A stretch of DNA of 64,000 nucleotides from Paralichthys olivaceus (taxonomy: Eukaryota; Chordata; Actinopteri; Pleuronectiformes; Paralichthyidae): the NCBI RefSeq assembly GCF_024713975.1, contig NC_091107.1:14373501-14437500 (forward strand), in the 5' to 3' direction. The position numbers were made by a program, and so were the translations under genes. How positions within the stretch are numbered: position 1 is the first letter of the stretch; every line of letters starts with the position of its first letter. The notes under the pieces are model-generated. The model saw nothing but the letters and a program-made list of their open reading frames with translations. It had not been told where the DNA came from and did no database searches. This document shows, piece after piece, positions 37,430-49,453 of this stretch.

Positions 37430-40400
37430 TCAGACCTCCACTCTATCTCTACCAATGAGCTGAGCAGTGTCATCATCAGTGTGATGCCTTTCCTCTCCTG
37501 CGTCATCACTTTCTGAGTCTGTGTCCTCCTCAGGGGAGTGGTAGCCCTCATAAACCAGGATTGGAGAGTCGCAGTGAGCAGGAGAGGTGAGGCACTGGGC
37601 CGTGGTGGTGGTGGTGGATGAATAGGCTCCTGGGCTCCCAGAGGGGGAACTCAGGTTGGAGGGCCGGAGCAGAGGAGTGCGCTCCGAGTCTGCTTCACCC
37701 TCTGTCCCTTCCTCCTCCCCACGTCCTCCAGTATCCTCCTCAGACTCAGACTCAGAGTGCTCTTGGTTGTTTCGAGTGACGCGCTGTTTGCACACAGGAC
37801 ACGTCTTCTTGGTCTGTGTGAGCCATGGGTCCACACACTTGCAGTGATAGGCTGGAAAGCAGAGTTTTGAGAAAGATGATGAATAAAACACAACAAGTAT
37901 AAATGTACAAAAGATAAGACATAAAATAAAATGTGCATAAACTAGGTAAGAATAGTTTTTAAAAACAGTTTCAAAATACTTGCTATGAAAGCGTTATTTT
38001 TGCCAAGCAGACATAATTACTACCAGCAGATGCAGATGGATATTTATAAATTGGATATACTGTAGTGTAGTGTTTTCTCACTGGGCACTGAATGAAAACA
38101 GAGACCACCAGAAGGTGTTGTAACTGTATAGCAGCATAACTACTGGACATATTACAACAAAACTAGTAGGGTGGATGCAGTATGGGTCAGGGAAGAACCC
38201 ATTGCATTTTGGGGCAGATCCAGATCAGGGGCAGATGCATGATTTTTTTCACTTTCTTTAACATTGTGAGATTTCTCAGAGAATTTGTGGATTATAATGA
38301 AAATAATGATATTTACTAGTCTGTGGAAGTAGGTGGAGATTCAAATAAAAAAATCCAGACCTAGTGAATTTAAATGTGTTTTCATAAGGAGACTATTGGG
38401 CTTTGGTGTTGATACTGAGAACCACTCGGTATTTCATTATTTCATCTCTCCTCTTTTCCTCACATTGACTTTGTGTCTGCTAAAAACTGTCGCTGCAGTC
38501 TCATATATTTGTGGGTATTAACGTGAATTATCATTCAAAAAATATCAATAAAAACTTGAATTCACTGACTTAATGTAATGAAGACTTAAGACCACAACAG
38601 TCACTTATATTTTATCCATTTACACAACACAATGGATAAATTATTGCGTTTTAACTCCTCAATAGATTATCTAAAAGTGGAGTGGGACATTGCTTTGAAT
38701 CTGATTTTCTTCTCAACTGAGATTATGTAAAATATTTTGGTATAAACTGTATATTTGGAAATTGGCATTAGAGGAAAAAAATTCCCAGAGTGTCTACACA
38801 CAAGTCAAGTTTTCCTTAATAGACTGAGAATGTTCACAAACAATTTGTAGTAAGTCTTAGCCAATGCAAATATTTGCTTTGGGGCCATTAACTGTCTGTT
38901 TACCTTGCAAACATCCTGCATTCTAAGAGACTCTGGCAAAGCAACTAAGCATTTTAGTCCATGCAATAACATGATATCAACATAGTAATTACTTACCATG
39001 GGAACAGGGTAAAACTCGCAGCTTGTCTCCTTCTTCATACTCATCCAAACATATTGCACAAAGATCATAATCATCCCCTGAAACATAGAAGTCATTAACT
39101 TAATCCATTCAAATGTAAGTGAATTATCAATCATAATAATTATTATTATAATAATAATCTCGTTACCTTTACTGAATTTGTGGGTTGGAATCCGCTTCAG
39201 TTGTTCCTTGGACAAACGATTTTTCCTCAGCCTTTTTCTGAAGCGCACACATCGTATAATCTGAACAATACAAAAAGACATGGTTACTTGTGGCATGAAA
39301 ATTACAGTGCTCTAACATTCAACATGGACGGATTTGTTTTTTGTGTTCATTGACCCCAGCTCTTATAGTCAGTCAGTGAGTGACAAAATATGTTAGAAAA
39401 TATGTTTTCAAGGATCTTTTAAAAGTCACAAATTTAATTACGTTTATAAAGAGCTCATAAATCCAGATTTAAAGATCATCCGATCTTTAAATTTGTAGTG
39501 TGTGGTGCCGTTGAAACCAGGAAGTGGAGCTTTGACTGAGAACTGCTTATGGTATATAAGAGTGTAATGGAGATCACATATATAAGTGGATGCTTCTACG
39601 GTTGCTAGATCAACCATGAACAGTACTGACATATTGGACCAGTTGAGACTGTTCTTAAAAATGTTCAGTAAACAAGGGAGGTGCAGGCCCCAGGGGGTAT
39701 TCACATGTCACAGAAACTAATACAGGATTAGGAGTAGTAATAGTAGTAGTAGTACACCAGTATAATGTATTAACATTTTCACAATTAATACCTCTAGTGA
39801 GATTATAGTAGTGATATAACAAGACTAATAATATACAATACAATAATTACATGAATGATTATTATTATTTAATAATTATGAATACATAATATGAGTAATT
39901 ATAGATATTAACAATTGACTTACGCTTCTTGTCGGTTGAACAAATTTAGCACATAAAGATTGGCTGAAATCATGTTATATCATTATTTTATCCACAGAAG
40001 CACACTCAAAGCTCCCCTCTCATAACTACGATCCATATACTGTGTTACACAAGTGATTGGTTCATTGTCATTTGAGTTTGAGTCAAATGAAAATCTAAAA
40101 GTGGATTTTAATGAATGTATGGCATATTGACTATCAAGTAGAATGCTTTGTACATACTTACTAAGACAACACACATCACAAGAATGATCATGCCAACTAC
40201 TCCAGTGAAGGGAATAAGGTAGTACGACAATGGAAAAGAAAACTCTGGCTTGAGGATCACATAGGCCCTGCAGACCAAGAAAAGAAACATCCATCACATT
40301 CAACCTTTTCTCTTATGTTCGTATATTAACTTCTAAACATGTTCACATGTTTTTACTTACCCTAGTTCCGGAATTATAAAATTCCTGAGAATTTGGGAAG

Positions 40401-41275
40401 CATAGAAGCTGGTGAAGACTGATGGGATCTCTATTTCCTCTGCAATAGTGTCTGAAAATAAAGAACATACAACATTAACATTATAGGCAGTTTAGTAAGA
40501 TGGTAACAAAGTTTGAAATAATGTACATCTTATATAGCACAATTACCATTGCTGTAGTTCATATTGAGCAGAGTGTCCGAATACATGTTGTGAATGACTG
40601 CAGCATTGTATCCAGCTTGCTGTGCGTGCAAGACCTGAAACCCAAAAAAGTGCTGTTTAGACCACCTTGCCTCTCAGACACAACAACATATTAATTGCCA
40701 CTCTAACACTATTGACCTTTATGTCAAAATTGCAATCATAGCGTCTGATGAGAACAATGGTTTTGGTGGTATTGGCATCAAACGATGGTGGCAATGGAGG
40801 TGGAGGGTCTATTGCTGTGCAGCCATTCAGTGGACGGGACACCACCAAAACTCCCTTACACACAAAAAGAAAACCATTATTATTATCATCATCATCATCA
40901 TCATTATAAAAGACTCTGGCCAATTTTCATTTGCATGTGCAGTTTCTCTAATGGTCTACCCTCACCATTAGCCCTTCCTTAGGAAGTGGAGATCCAAACA
41001 AGGCAGGAAGGTCCTCAAATAACATGGAGGTCATATTGCTATAATGCTGCAGAAACAATACATATACAATGTAAGAACTGAAATAATTTATAGGAGAATT
41101 TGTAATATTATGTTATATTTATGTCAAAAGACTATGAAAGTTCATGAGATAAATATCCTGGACTACTTACTGCATAGATATAGGCATGTGTGGGTGAGGG
41201 CACCAGGACGCTGCAGAAAACCAGTATGGCGACATTCAGTTGAGCTCTGAAGAACCACACACCAACGTGCACCAT
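37430..41275 (-). CDS. rnf167: PA-TM-RING E3 ubiquitin ligase, RNF167/RNF13 family
   Basis: Nine coding exons: 41275-41171, 41046-40966, 40854-40717, 40634-40547, 40451-40361, 40267-40162, 39260-39167, 39077-38997 and 37851-37430. They join in frame to 1206 nt (401 residues). The family are membrane ubiquitin ligases of endosomes and lysosomes. A signal peptide covers about residues 1-33. The luminal PA domain follows ([39 protein letters not shown]), then a membrane segment at about 180-205 ([15 protein letters not shown]) and a basic juxtamembrane stretch. The RING-H2 finger is at about 241-283 (CAIC, CSHAYHCKC, CPVC). A long Ser/Glu/Asp-rich tail with a TPLLR motif ends the protein. The juxtamembrane [12 protein letters not shown] and tail DSPILV fit RNF167 better than RNF13, but the two are close. 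An untranslated first exon probably lies near 42131-42200. Decayed pieces of this gene recur in the defensin array. Confidence 0.9.
38120..38420 (+). repeat. Interspersed repeat family A in the last rnf167 intron
   Basis: Blocks ACTACTGGACATATTACAAC, GGATGCAGTATGGGTCAGGG, CATTGCATTTTGGGGCAGATC, TTCTTTAACATTGTGAGAT and GGAGACTATTGGGC occur in family order. Confidence 0.5.
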
Positions 41276-41453
41276 CCTTGGAGGCTTACAGTCACGCTAA
41301 ACTGTGTAAGAGATAAAGCGATACAAATCATGAACAGAAGGAAAATGCTTCCAATGCTTCAAGTTGAAACTGATCATGCAGTTTAATAACAGCCTGGCAT
41401 TAACATAGAAACACAAGCGATACCAGGATGCATCAACATGTACTTTCCTGCTT

Positions 41454-41780
41454 AAAGGTTCAGTGTGTAGAATCTTGTGACATCTAGTGGTGAAGTTGTG
41501 CAGCTGAATACCCCTCAACTCACCCTCCCCTTCCCCCCCAAACATGAGAGAGAACCTGTGGTAGACTTCAGTTATCATAAAAACTGAAAAAGGTGTTTAG
41601 TTTGTCCAGTTTGGGCTCCTGATGTAGATATAAAGTATTTAAATGTAAAGGGACCATTCTCAGGTAAAGAAAAAAACAATTTTTACAATGTAGATGATTA
41701 CACACTAGTGAAAACATCATTATGATTATTTTATAATAAATTTCTGCCAATAGATAGCTTTCAACTAAATCTTAGTCTAT
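41454..41780. mobile_element. Short terminal-inverted-repeat element (MITE-like), copy 2
   Basis: The left end AAAGGTTCAGTGTGTAGAATC and the interior (ACATCTAGTGGTGAAGTTG, CACCCTCCCCTTCC, AGTTTGTCCAGTTTGGGCT) match the element at 3371-3692. The right end near 41762 (ACTAAATCTTAG) is decayed. It lies between the presumed untranslated and first coding exons of rnf167. Confidence 0.55.
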
Positions 41781-42130
41781 GGTACATGTAGTTATAAGGA
41801 AATCCAAAGCAGCAATAAACTCTCGTGTAAAGACGTGCCAGGAGAATATGGAGCAGATCTACAGATTCACCCCAAAATGTCCAAACAATAAATTGACAGA
41901 CTCTTGATTCGCTTCTAATTTAAATGTGATGATTAAATTAAATATGATTAAAAATGATCTACACGCCTTTAACATTTGAGGCCCTTATGTGGCAATATTG
42001 CAAATGTGAAACCCAGTTCTGGTTGACTCTGCTGGTCCTTTTGTTTAAGATCAAACATAAAACACGTTTAATCAACGTTATCATTTATAAATGATATAAC
42101 TTGTTAAATCGTGTAAAAACATCACAACAA

Positions 42131-42517
42131 ACCTCGTAGTCGATGTCGTCGGTGTTGTTGTGTGGTTAACTTCCTACCTCAGTAGCCTGCTAATGTCGGC
42201 GCCGTGGAGTCTGTGACTTAAGCTTTTTCCACTTGTCTCACTTTTGTTTCTGACATGTCATCGTGTAAAATCAGTAGAAGTTGATCAGTCACCCACGTCC
42301 TCTTCTCCACAATCCTATAAATCCACAAGAAAAACGACAGGAAGGAAGGATTATCGTTTTAACGTTAGCTAGCTGGTTAGTGCTAGCAGGCGTTAAGTAG
42401 CATTTACGATAAATCGACTCCTCGACCAATTGCTCTTTGTATTCTTTATGGTCTTTATATATTATTTTGTACAACTTTAGTAGTATATAAAACCAAAATA
42501 TGTTTTGTCCACCGTAA
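42131..42517. promoter_or_regulatory. Probable bidirectional promoter of rnf167 and the plus-strand exon at 42518
   Basis: On the minus strand ATCGACTACGAG is followed by GTTTGT at about 42130, a plausible donor for an untranslated rnf167 first exon that begins near 42200. The divergent plus-strand reading frame begins at 42518. The 300 bp between are a natural shared promoter. No TATA box is placed convincingly. Confidence 0.4.
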
Positions 42518-42755
42518 ATGGCTCACTCTGCCTGGGTTCCCCAAAACTCGCGTTGGCTAGCTGCGGCTAGGTTTGTGTGTTCCTGTGGTTTGTTTTTGCT
42601 TCTTGCTCCCTGCTACTTCTTCGCGCCGTGTGAAGGAAGGTTGACTCAGCGGCATCCACACCCACAGCGCCATCAGCGGCTAGACGGAGAAACAGCAAAA
42701 ATCTCGTTGCCATACACGGTGCACACGCCTGATTTTCGGCGGGGCAGTGGCTCAA
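42518..42755 (+). CDS. Orphan first exon of an unidentified signal-anchor or secreted protein
   Basis: An ATG-initiated frame of 79 codons that is open up to a GTGAGA donor at 42756 (phase 1). Residues 15-37 form a hydrophobic segment (VCSCGLFLLLAPCYFF) after a short polar start, as in a signal peptide or type II membrane anchor. A basic His/Arg/Gln-rich stretch (RHPHPQRHQR) and a polar region follow. CG content is above that of the flanks. I do not recognise the protein. No continuing plus-strand exon is evident up to 64 kb, so the gene may be broken, may read through to the stop at 42805, or may continue beyond the window with the defensin array inside its intron. Head-to-head spacing with rnf167 supports a genuine transcript start. 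Confidence 0.45.
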
Positions 42756-44475
42756 GTGAGAAAAAGGGAACTTCTCCTAATCATTTATTTAAGAACATTT
42801 TTTAGAACAAAAAGTTAGTAAAACATCTATGACATACTTGACAATTTATTTTACTACCCTAACACTCACGCACTTGTTAAATACTCAACAGTTCACACAG
42901 AGACAATGGTCTTCTTTGGTATTCACAAGGTAGACAGAGCAGACAACAACAAAGGAAACAACAAAGCATCTTGATGTATTTCGATGTATCACATCCATAA
43001 TTTCCTATATTACATGGCTGCTTTTTCATCAGTCAATATTAGTTAATAAAATCAGTCAAATATGAACTCCCTTTTTATTTAGAAAATGCTTTAAAAAGTA
43101 GTATAGACTGTTCCTGTTATTACAAGAAATGTCCACAGCTCTGTCCACAGGAGTCATGGAGGGAGGGAGGGTAGAGACTATAGTCTAATCTCCCTGATAT
43201 TTAGATATTTTATTTAATCGATATATTTGTTGACAGGGAAGCTGTTATTAAAAAACAAAAACACACTAGAAACTAGAAACTTTCTCTTGAGGAATAAAAA
43301 GAACATACATGTGTGCACGTGTATGAGCAACAATGTGTCTTAAATGAATATAAAATTTGTTATGGAAGCCTGTTGGATCAAAATACAAGGTTTGATGGAA
43401 AATCGTGTCTCATATTACAAGTTACAAGTTACATCTCAAGACATGCAGCTACAATCAGTCAGGTCCCTGTTTACTTCATCTACAGGCCACATGACTGGAT
43501 TCCCTGTTTACTGGTGCATGTAAGCTGCCAGAGACTGCATGGCCTCCAGCGAGGGTCCACTACAGAACAGTTGCAGTTCAAACCTTATCAAGATCCATCA
43601 GAGGGCAACATGTGGGGCTGAGAGGATATTAGTCAAGGCAATTCAGATATCAGGCAGTGGTTTCTCCAATACTGCCCTCAAGAGGTACGATCACTCTACT
43701 GTCACATACAACAACATTCACTGTTCTCGCTCTTTCATCCCAATCAGAATTGGGGTTTATTGTCTAGTAGGTTTATTTATATTTAAATCAATGCATAATT
43801 TGCTGTGGTGTGTTTATGCAAGTATAAATATAAAAAAAAAAAGGAAACAAATAAAATGTGAAAATATTCAAAGCAAGCACCAGGGAAGGTATTATGAAAT
43901 ATGTTGTAAATAAACAGTAGAGAATGGACATGACATTGTACAACTAAGTTCAACGAAGGATTACCTCTGCAAATGAATACTGAGATGTGTAATGGCCACT
44001 GGTTGATACTTATAAATGATTCATCAGTGAAAGTAGGCAGAAGTAAATACAAACATACAAATTCACAATAACTGATACGCCACATTATCTAATGCGCATT
44101 CACAGTAATGGCAACAGCAGCAGCAGTGGTGCAGGTTCAGTGTTTTGTGGACTGAGTCTCACAGTCGCTCTTTACCTGCTGTGGATCAATTACTGCAGGG
44201 CAATTTTACAGTTTCAGAAAGAAAAGCAGCAACCAGCATCACCACAGACCAAGCAAATAGCCCATTCCAAAGACTGACAAAAAATAATCTTTGGTAAATA
44301 ATGTATATATATATATAATATATAAACATATTACTCAGGAGTCCTGGGCTATTTTGGCTGATTTTATTCAGTTATTTGACATTGTGAAGTCCACAGAGAG
44401 AAAAGCCAAAACATCCACAACAATATTGTATAACAATACAACTGTCTGTCCCATCTTCGGTGATACTTGGCTGAT
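42756..44475. other. Spacer between the orphan exon and the first defensin gene
   Basis: Mostly AT-rich sequence without supportable exons. A small minus-strand frame at about 43525-43585 ends in QSLAAYMHQ and a stop codon. It looks exon-like but has no clear acceptor. A polyA-like tract lies near 43830. Confidence 0.4.
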
Positions 44476-44880
44476 TCATGGTCTTTGTACGCAACATCTA
44501 AGAAAGAAATAATGTTTATTTTAATTCCATGAGAAAATAAATATACAATATATATTTATGTGCTGCATACGGACATCTGAACTTACAGATGGTCCATCTC
44601 ACAGCTCATCTTTCCAGGGGAGTATTCTGTTGACAGGCAACTGTGTCTACAGATTCCATCCAACCAGGAGCATAGCATTGTTGATGCATCATTCTCTGCA
44701 ACTAAAAACACAGATAAACATGACTATGTGTTTGTTAAAATCCTTTAGCTTTCAATCTTAAACAATAAATGTAAAAATGTGCAGGTATGAGCTGCAAAAA
44801 CACGCAGAGATGTATCAATACTCACCATAAAGCAGCAAGACAACGACCAGCACCAAAAGAGCCACACGATAACGAGACAT
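44476..44880 (-). CDS. Beta-defensin 1 of the array (most divergent copy)
   Basis: Three coding exons, 44880-44826, 44701-44587 and 44497-44476, giving 63 residues. Exon 1 encodes the hydrophobic signal peptide (MSRYRVALLVLVVVLLLY). Exon 2 encodes a short acidic propeptide and most of the mature peptide. Exon 3 begins inside a Leu codon and supplies Cys-Cys-Val-Gln-Arg-Pro-stop. Cysteine spacing is C-x6-C-x3-C-x11-C-x5-CC, the fish beta-defensin pattern. The three-exon layout is also that of fish beta-defensin genes. Beta-defensins are secreted cationic antimicrobial peptides with three disulfides. A TATA-like ATAAATA (minus strand) lies at 44947-44941, about 60 bp before the ATG. Unlike the young copies, it has no Pro-Lys propeptide repeat. 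It is nearest to rnf167. Confidence 0.85.
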
Positions 44881-45224
44881 TGTTGGGTCTGAAACTACGT
44901 CTTTCTCCAAAACGATGTTAAGACCCAGGATGGTTTGTCTTATTTATCTGCTCACCTCTGAGGAGGGGAGGAGTGAAATAGGAGATATAGGAGGAAAAGG
45001 GTTGGTCTCTAATTTATTTTCAGTTGTTATTATTATGCACATTTCAGAGTATTTCTTCTGGAGCTGTGTTTGTCAACTACCTGATGATGGAAAATGTATT
45101 GCCCTGCATTTTGTTAAAAAATTAAGGGTTGCTTGTCAAGTGATGGTGTATTTCATATAAAATGCAGTGTTTACCCCGAAATATTGCATATATTTCTTTT
45201 GATTATCAAAATGCATTTATGTTG

Positions 45225-45595
45225 TCCACTACATCTTTTTTTTTTTTTACACTTTTTCTGATATGACGTGATGTTAATCCACCTCAACAAAATCACGACT
45301 GTTTGCTCTCCTGGCTCTGAAATGGTGGAATGAGTTCCCCATTGGCACCAGGACAGCAGAAAGTCTACACATCTTTTGCCGCAGACTAAAAACACATCTC
45401 TTCCGACTATACCTTAGTGATGAAGATGATCGCTAGTAACTAATTTAAAAAGAACAAAAAAAACTTATATATGCAAATTGTACTTACTTGATTCTTGTTG
45501 TTTTGGGTTTGTTCCCTCATTGTTGATGCACTTATTGTAAGACGCTTTGGATGAAAGCGTCAGCTAAATGAAATGTAATTTAATGCAACACAATC
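45225..45595 (+). mobile_element. 3' end of an L2-type LINE
   Basis: The sequence encodes a remnant resembling the conserved C-terminus of fish L2 reverse transcriptase (WWNELPIGTRTAESL, then RRLKTHLFRLYL) with a stop. It ends in the typical tail TGTAAGACGCTTTGGATGAA followed by AGCGTCAGCTAAATG and short TGTAAT units. It is heavily 5' truncated. It lies in the first, older defensin unit. Confidence 0.75.
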
Positions 45596-46399
45596 ATTTA
45601 GGTGTTCAACCATAGACTGTGTTCAACACCACAAATATCTAGTTCGAGACTTATATGAGTTTGCAATGTTTAATCAGCCCTTGCAGCTTACCATGCCAAG
45701 GAGGTTACAGGAAAAACTGGTTGTTTTCTTACAAATGGGTTCAAATCACATGCCATTACTTTATTTCTTTATAAATCATTGCAATCAGTTTATATCTTCT
45801 AAAATGAAAGTTCATGGCACAGAACATAAAACATCCATGTTTGTCATATTCTGTCATTTTGAATGCTAGTTTTGGGTACCACAACTTTCATGTGACAGAT
45901 CTGCATCTGTAAACATCTGAAGTTTGCTCCATTGGTTAAACCAGAGAAAAACCACCAGGCAAAAGGACTACTAGTTTAACCAATGGCTGTAGGTCAGATT
46001 TTGTTTACAAAAGACGGCAATATAGTTTAAGTGGAGACTTAATGATGTTGAATGGGCTCTCAACTATCCAGGACGATATCCTGTAAATATCTACATACAA
46101 TGTATGACAAAACATGTGCCTAAATATTATAAATGATTTAAAAAAAAGTCAGTTTGATACCAGATAAATTTTGTTGCAGAACAGGGGTTACACAAAAATT
46201 TGCTTTATTGCCACTGTCTGATGTAGGTCAGATATCTGCCATGATACAAATAATGATTTATAACTTCTATGGTCAAAAATAAAAGTTGAGAAATGAAATG
46301 ATTGGAAAAACAATTTGTTCAAGAGTTGTACCAGGTCCCCAATTTTGAAAAGATATGACTATAGACTATACTTTACAAAAACAATAATAATTACAAGTT
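45596..46399. other. Unassigned part of older unit A
   Basis: AT-rich sequence with no supportable coding exon. It has no close copy in the young 2.62 kb units that I could align by eye. Confidence 0.35.
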
Positions 46400-46560
46400 T
46401 CAGCTGCTTTTCAACTCTCATTCAAAAGTTCTGAACTTAAAAAGTTGTCCTTGATTGAACCATTTCACAGAAAACAGTATTTACATGCCCTTGGCCTATG
46501 AAAATATTTGCTTTTGGGGGTAATTCATTTTTTTACTGCTCTAAAACAAACTGGAAAACA
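46400..46560 (-). pseudogene. Decayed rnf167 intron-derived segment in unit A
   Basis: The blocks TTCACAGAAAACAGTATTTAC and GCCTATGAAAATATTTGC, followed by GGGG and a TTAATT-like stretch, align in order with the rnf167 intron just 3' of its RING exon (about 38810-38905). No coding exon is retained here. The match is short and the call is tentative. Confidence 0.4.
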
Positions 46561-46599
46561 CTGTCTGAATGTTTCATTGAACATGACTTATTTTGTTTA

Positions 46600-47375
46600 A
46601 TTTTATTAATTTATTACCATTAATTCTGTGAAGAATTTAAATGTATAAGCTTCAGACTTGTTGATTCTGTCACAGTCATGAACCTGTAAACTTTGTAGGT
46701 CATGTTTCCTCATCACGTCCTGAGACACAACGTTATTCAGCTCCTCTTTCACCATCTGGCAAATTTGTTTGAGTATTCTAACACTGTGTGCTTCCATCAG
46801 CATTTTGGTTTGATATACTGCCAGTCATTGTTTATTATGGCAGGATCACTGCACCACATCCTTATCTTTCTTATAATGCAAGTCAGGAAGCCTGTGGTGT
46901 GATTTCAGTCGTGCCAAAGTCAAGACATCACCCTCACTGCCAGGCATCAGTGATGTCTCACATTATGAGTCATTTGGGAGGGAAAGGGAAAGGTAAGGAC
47001 AAAATAGTCCTTAATAAAATGAGGAGTATAATTTATGAATCTTTATTTATCAAGAGAAAAGATGCTTAACCATTATTGGTACTGATAATATCGGGTTGTC
47101 CTAGCAGTGATACTAGAGACCTGCCAGGTGGTCTTCAAAATCAAAATGGGTTTTACCTCTAGGTTGTATATGTGTGTATGAAAAGTGTTTATCCCTCTTG
47201 TAGGGAGCATCAATCAAATAAATAAATATATGATGAACGGTAAATAAATATCATGGCAATCTAAGCATTAGAAGTTGATATTACGGGCCTGTGAGTGCAT
47301 GAACCATTGGACTGATTGTGAATATAGATGTTACATGCAGCAAGGTCAGGCAGGGTCAAAGGGCCTGTGTGTTTT
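46600..47375. repeat. Segment shared by older units A and B (left part)
   Basis: From about 46805 (TACTGCCAGTCATTGTTTAT) to 47160 this is nearly identical to 51075-51440 in unit B, including GTGCCAAAGTCAAGACATCA and ATCGGGTTGTCCTA. The minus-strand frame at 46606-46803 is not recognised. The last about 200 bp are present only here; in unit B a LINE occupies the corresponding place. Confidence 0.7.
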
Positions 47376-48190
47376 CTTCCCTCTTGCCTGTCTCTCTGTC
47401 CCTCCCTTGCCTCTCTCTCCCAGGTGCTGCTGCTGCTGCTGCTGCTCATGATGCTGCTGCTGCTGCTGATGATGATGATGCTGCTGATGTTGTTGATGCT
47501 GCTGCTGCTGCTGTGGCTGCTGCTGCTGCTGCTGCTGCGCATGAAGCTAATGCTGATGTTGATGCTGATGCTGATGATGGCTGCCACCTGTGCTGCATCG
47601 GTTCAGCCTATCACAACCCAGGGCTCCAGAATAAAGGGAGCAAGTCTCTTCTTGACTCGGCCTCAGATCTGCTGCTACACGTGCTGTTTTGCTGATTGCT
47701 ATTGCAACTATTTGTAAGGTTTGTGGTGAGAGGTTTGTTTGTACATTAGTTAAGTCGGCACCCTATACACTTTTGCACACACAGAGTCACTTGTATAGAC
47801 ACACTAGGGTTATTGGTTGGTGTCACCCATGGATTTGGGAGAGCTGCTTCTTTAGATGAGTTAGTTAGGTATTTTGCTTGTTTTATTTCAGAATAGACAA
47901 AAGATCATGTTGTATATTGTTAATTCATTTCAGTTTCTTTGACACCAACCACCTTGTCCTCACCTGCCCCACATTTGTAAATCCTTTTGTTTGACTTTAC
48001 ACTTGTAAGTTAATTGTCTCTGTTTATAAATAAAGTGACATAACAGGTCAGAAGCTCATCTAAAGACAATGAATCTTTTGGAAACAAACAGGAAATAAAC
48101 ACCTGCTGATTAAATCTGATTAAACTGCTGTATTGTATGAATGGTCAGACAAATCTTCAAATATTAGGACGTTGTTCTGAGGGCTGCAAT
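47376..48190. repeat. Segment shared by older units A and B (CTG-repeat part)
   Basis: It starts TTCTTCCCTCTTGCCTGTCT and carries a CTG/ATG microsatellite (47425-47580), then CGGTTCAGCCTATCACAACC and a long stretch ending near AGGACGTTGTTCTGAGG. It matches 53030-53822. Unit B lacks about 70 bp around 47740-47815. AATAAA occurs near 48030. No protein family is recognised. Confidence 0.75.
47425..47580 (+). repeat. Compound CTG/ATG trinucleotide microsatellite, unit A
   Basis: Runs of CTG (CAG on the other strand) interrupted by ATG and occasional variants such as TGG and CGC. It causes the poly-Ala and poly-Leu frames here. Confidence 0.95.
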
Positions 48191-48214
48191 CACCATAATC
48201 AATATTATGCCAGT

Positions 48215-48845
48215 CTGGCTAATAGTTTTAGATATACATTTGTAAATATATAGACTATAGTGTACAACAACTGTATGATCAACTGAATATACCATCACAA
48301 CTTTAACTTCAGAACCAGTAACTTCTATGGTTATAAAGGTTCATACACCACTCATAATTAAATTTTGGGCTCTTAATTGATTAAAAGAAAAATCACATTC
48401 ATGACAAGGGGTCATAATGAATGCAACATAAGCCATCAATGTATTTTTTATATTGCTAAAGTTGACGTGCAGGGGCACTTTTCTGCTGGTAAAAACATGC
48501 AGCTAATTCAATTAGACCAAATGGAGCAAGTTCAAGCAGCCAACTCAAGCTGCGCTGCTCCAATTATGTGACAAACATCATGTGACATACCTCACCCTCC
48601 AGAATCATCTATAATACACACTCACCCTATTTGGGGGTACATTTAAGCAGAGAAAATTTCCTATCACTCCCTTTGCTTGCCCTCGTTGCTGCGTATTGCT
48701 GCCAGTGGCTTCAGCCCCTCCACCACCCCAGCATCCACCTGAAGGCTCCAACGGGGGGTTATGAGTATTTTCTCATCACTCCCATCATATCTATGTAATC
48801 ATATCTGGGGGAGGGATTAAGTCGGAGTATAGATGCCAAACACTA
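48215..48845. other. 630 bp present in unit A but absent from unit B
   Basis: The flanks AATATTATGCCAGTCT and AACATGTTCTACTGTTGTAA are adjacent in unit B (near 53850-53870) but separated here. The segment is therefore an insertion in unit A or a deletion in unit B. It holds no recognised coding sequence. Confidence 0.6.
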
Positions 48846-49453
48846 ACATGTTCTACTGTTGTAATAAACATTTGAACATGAGTTCTGACTGAACTCTGCT
48901 ATTGAGTCAGCAAAGGGATTTTTCTTTTCAACTGAACCCAAAGCAGGAATAAAAAAGATTCACCATGTGTATGTTTATGGACCTTTCACATGTGAAATGT
49001 ATTGGTAAAGCATGCAGTCCTCCCAATAAAGTTATGATTTCTACATCTTGTGGTTTGAGAAAGCAATGCTTCCACTTTCCCAAAAAATGATCTACAACGG
49101 CCGGACATCTTATTTACCTCAAATCACAATAAGAAGCAAATATGATTAAAAGGCAAATATGAACTTAGACAGAAGTCAGAGTCAAGACAGATATAGAGAT
49201 GTATGCAAAGTAAAAAGTATGAAAGATGATGGGATACCAAACTAATTTTTAGTTATAAATATTATAAATTATCCTATGATAAGGGATTCAACATTAAATA
49301 CAAAAAAGAGAAGATGTTCAATGTAATGCTTTATTCAGCCGTTTAAGCTAAATTTAAATCAGCAACAAGTCAGCCAAAGCAATCCTCCACAACGATGTCT
49401 TCTGTCTTGTCCCATCATCTGTGGTGCTTGGGAAGTCTTGTAGCTTGGCTGAA
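48846..49453. repeat. Shared flank before defensin 2
   Basis: It resembles 53860-54240 closely (ATGAGTTCTGACTGAACTCT, ACAACGGCCGGACATCTTAT). It also resembles, more weakly, the segment before the 3' end of each young defensin copy (GATGATGGGATGCC-type block). It includes the defensin 2 3' untranslated region. Confidence 0.6.

Noticed and set aside
38805-39296. Single 163-codon minus-strand frame across the rnf167 RING exon
   Set aside because: It reads through introns in mixed frames; the true coding parts are the exons 39260-39167 and 39077-38997.
43525-43585. Possible C-terminal exon on the minus strand ending QSLAAYMHQ
   Set aside because: No convincing acceptor or upstream partner exon; kept only as a remark in the spacer entry.
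46606-46803. Minus-strand 65-codon frame in unit A
   Set aside because: Not recognised, no splice context, and not conserved as a frame in unit B.
47261-47717. Poly-Ala, poly-Leu/Met and poly-Ser/Ile frames over the CTG tract (also 52866-53433)
   Set aside because: Low-complexity translations of a trinucleotide microsatellite; no domain.
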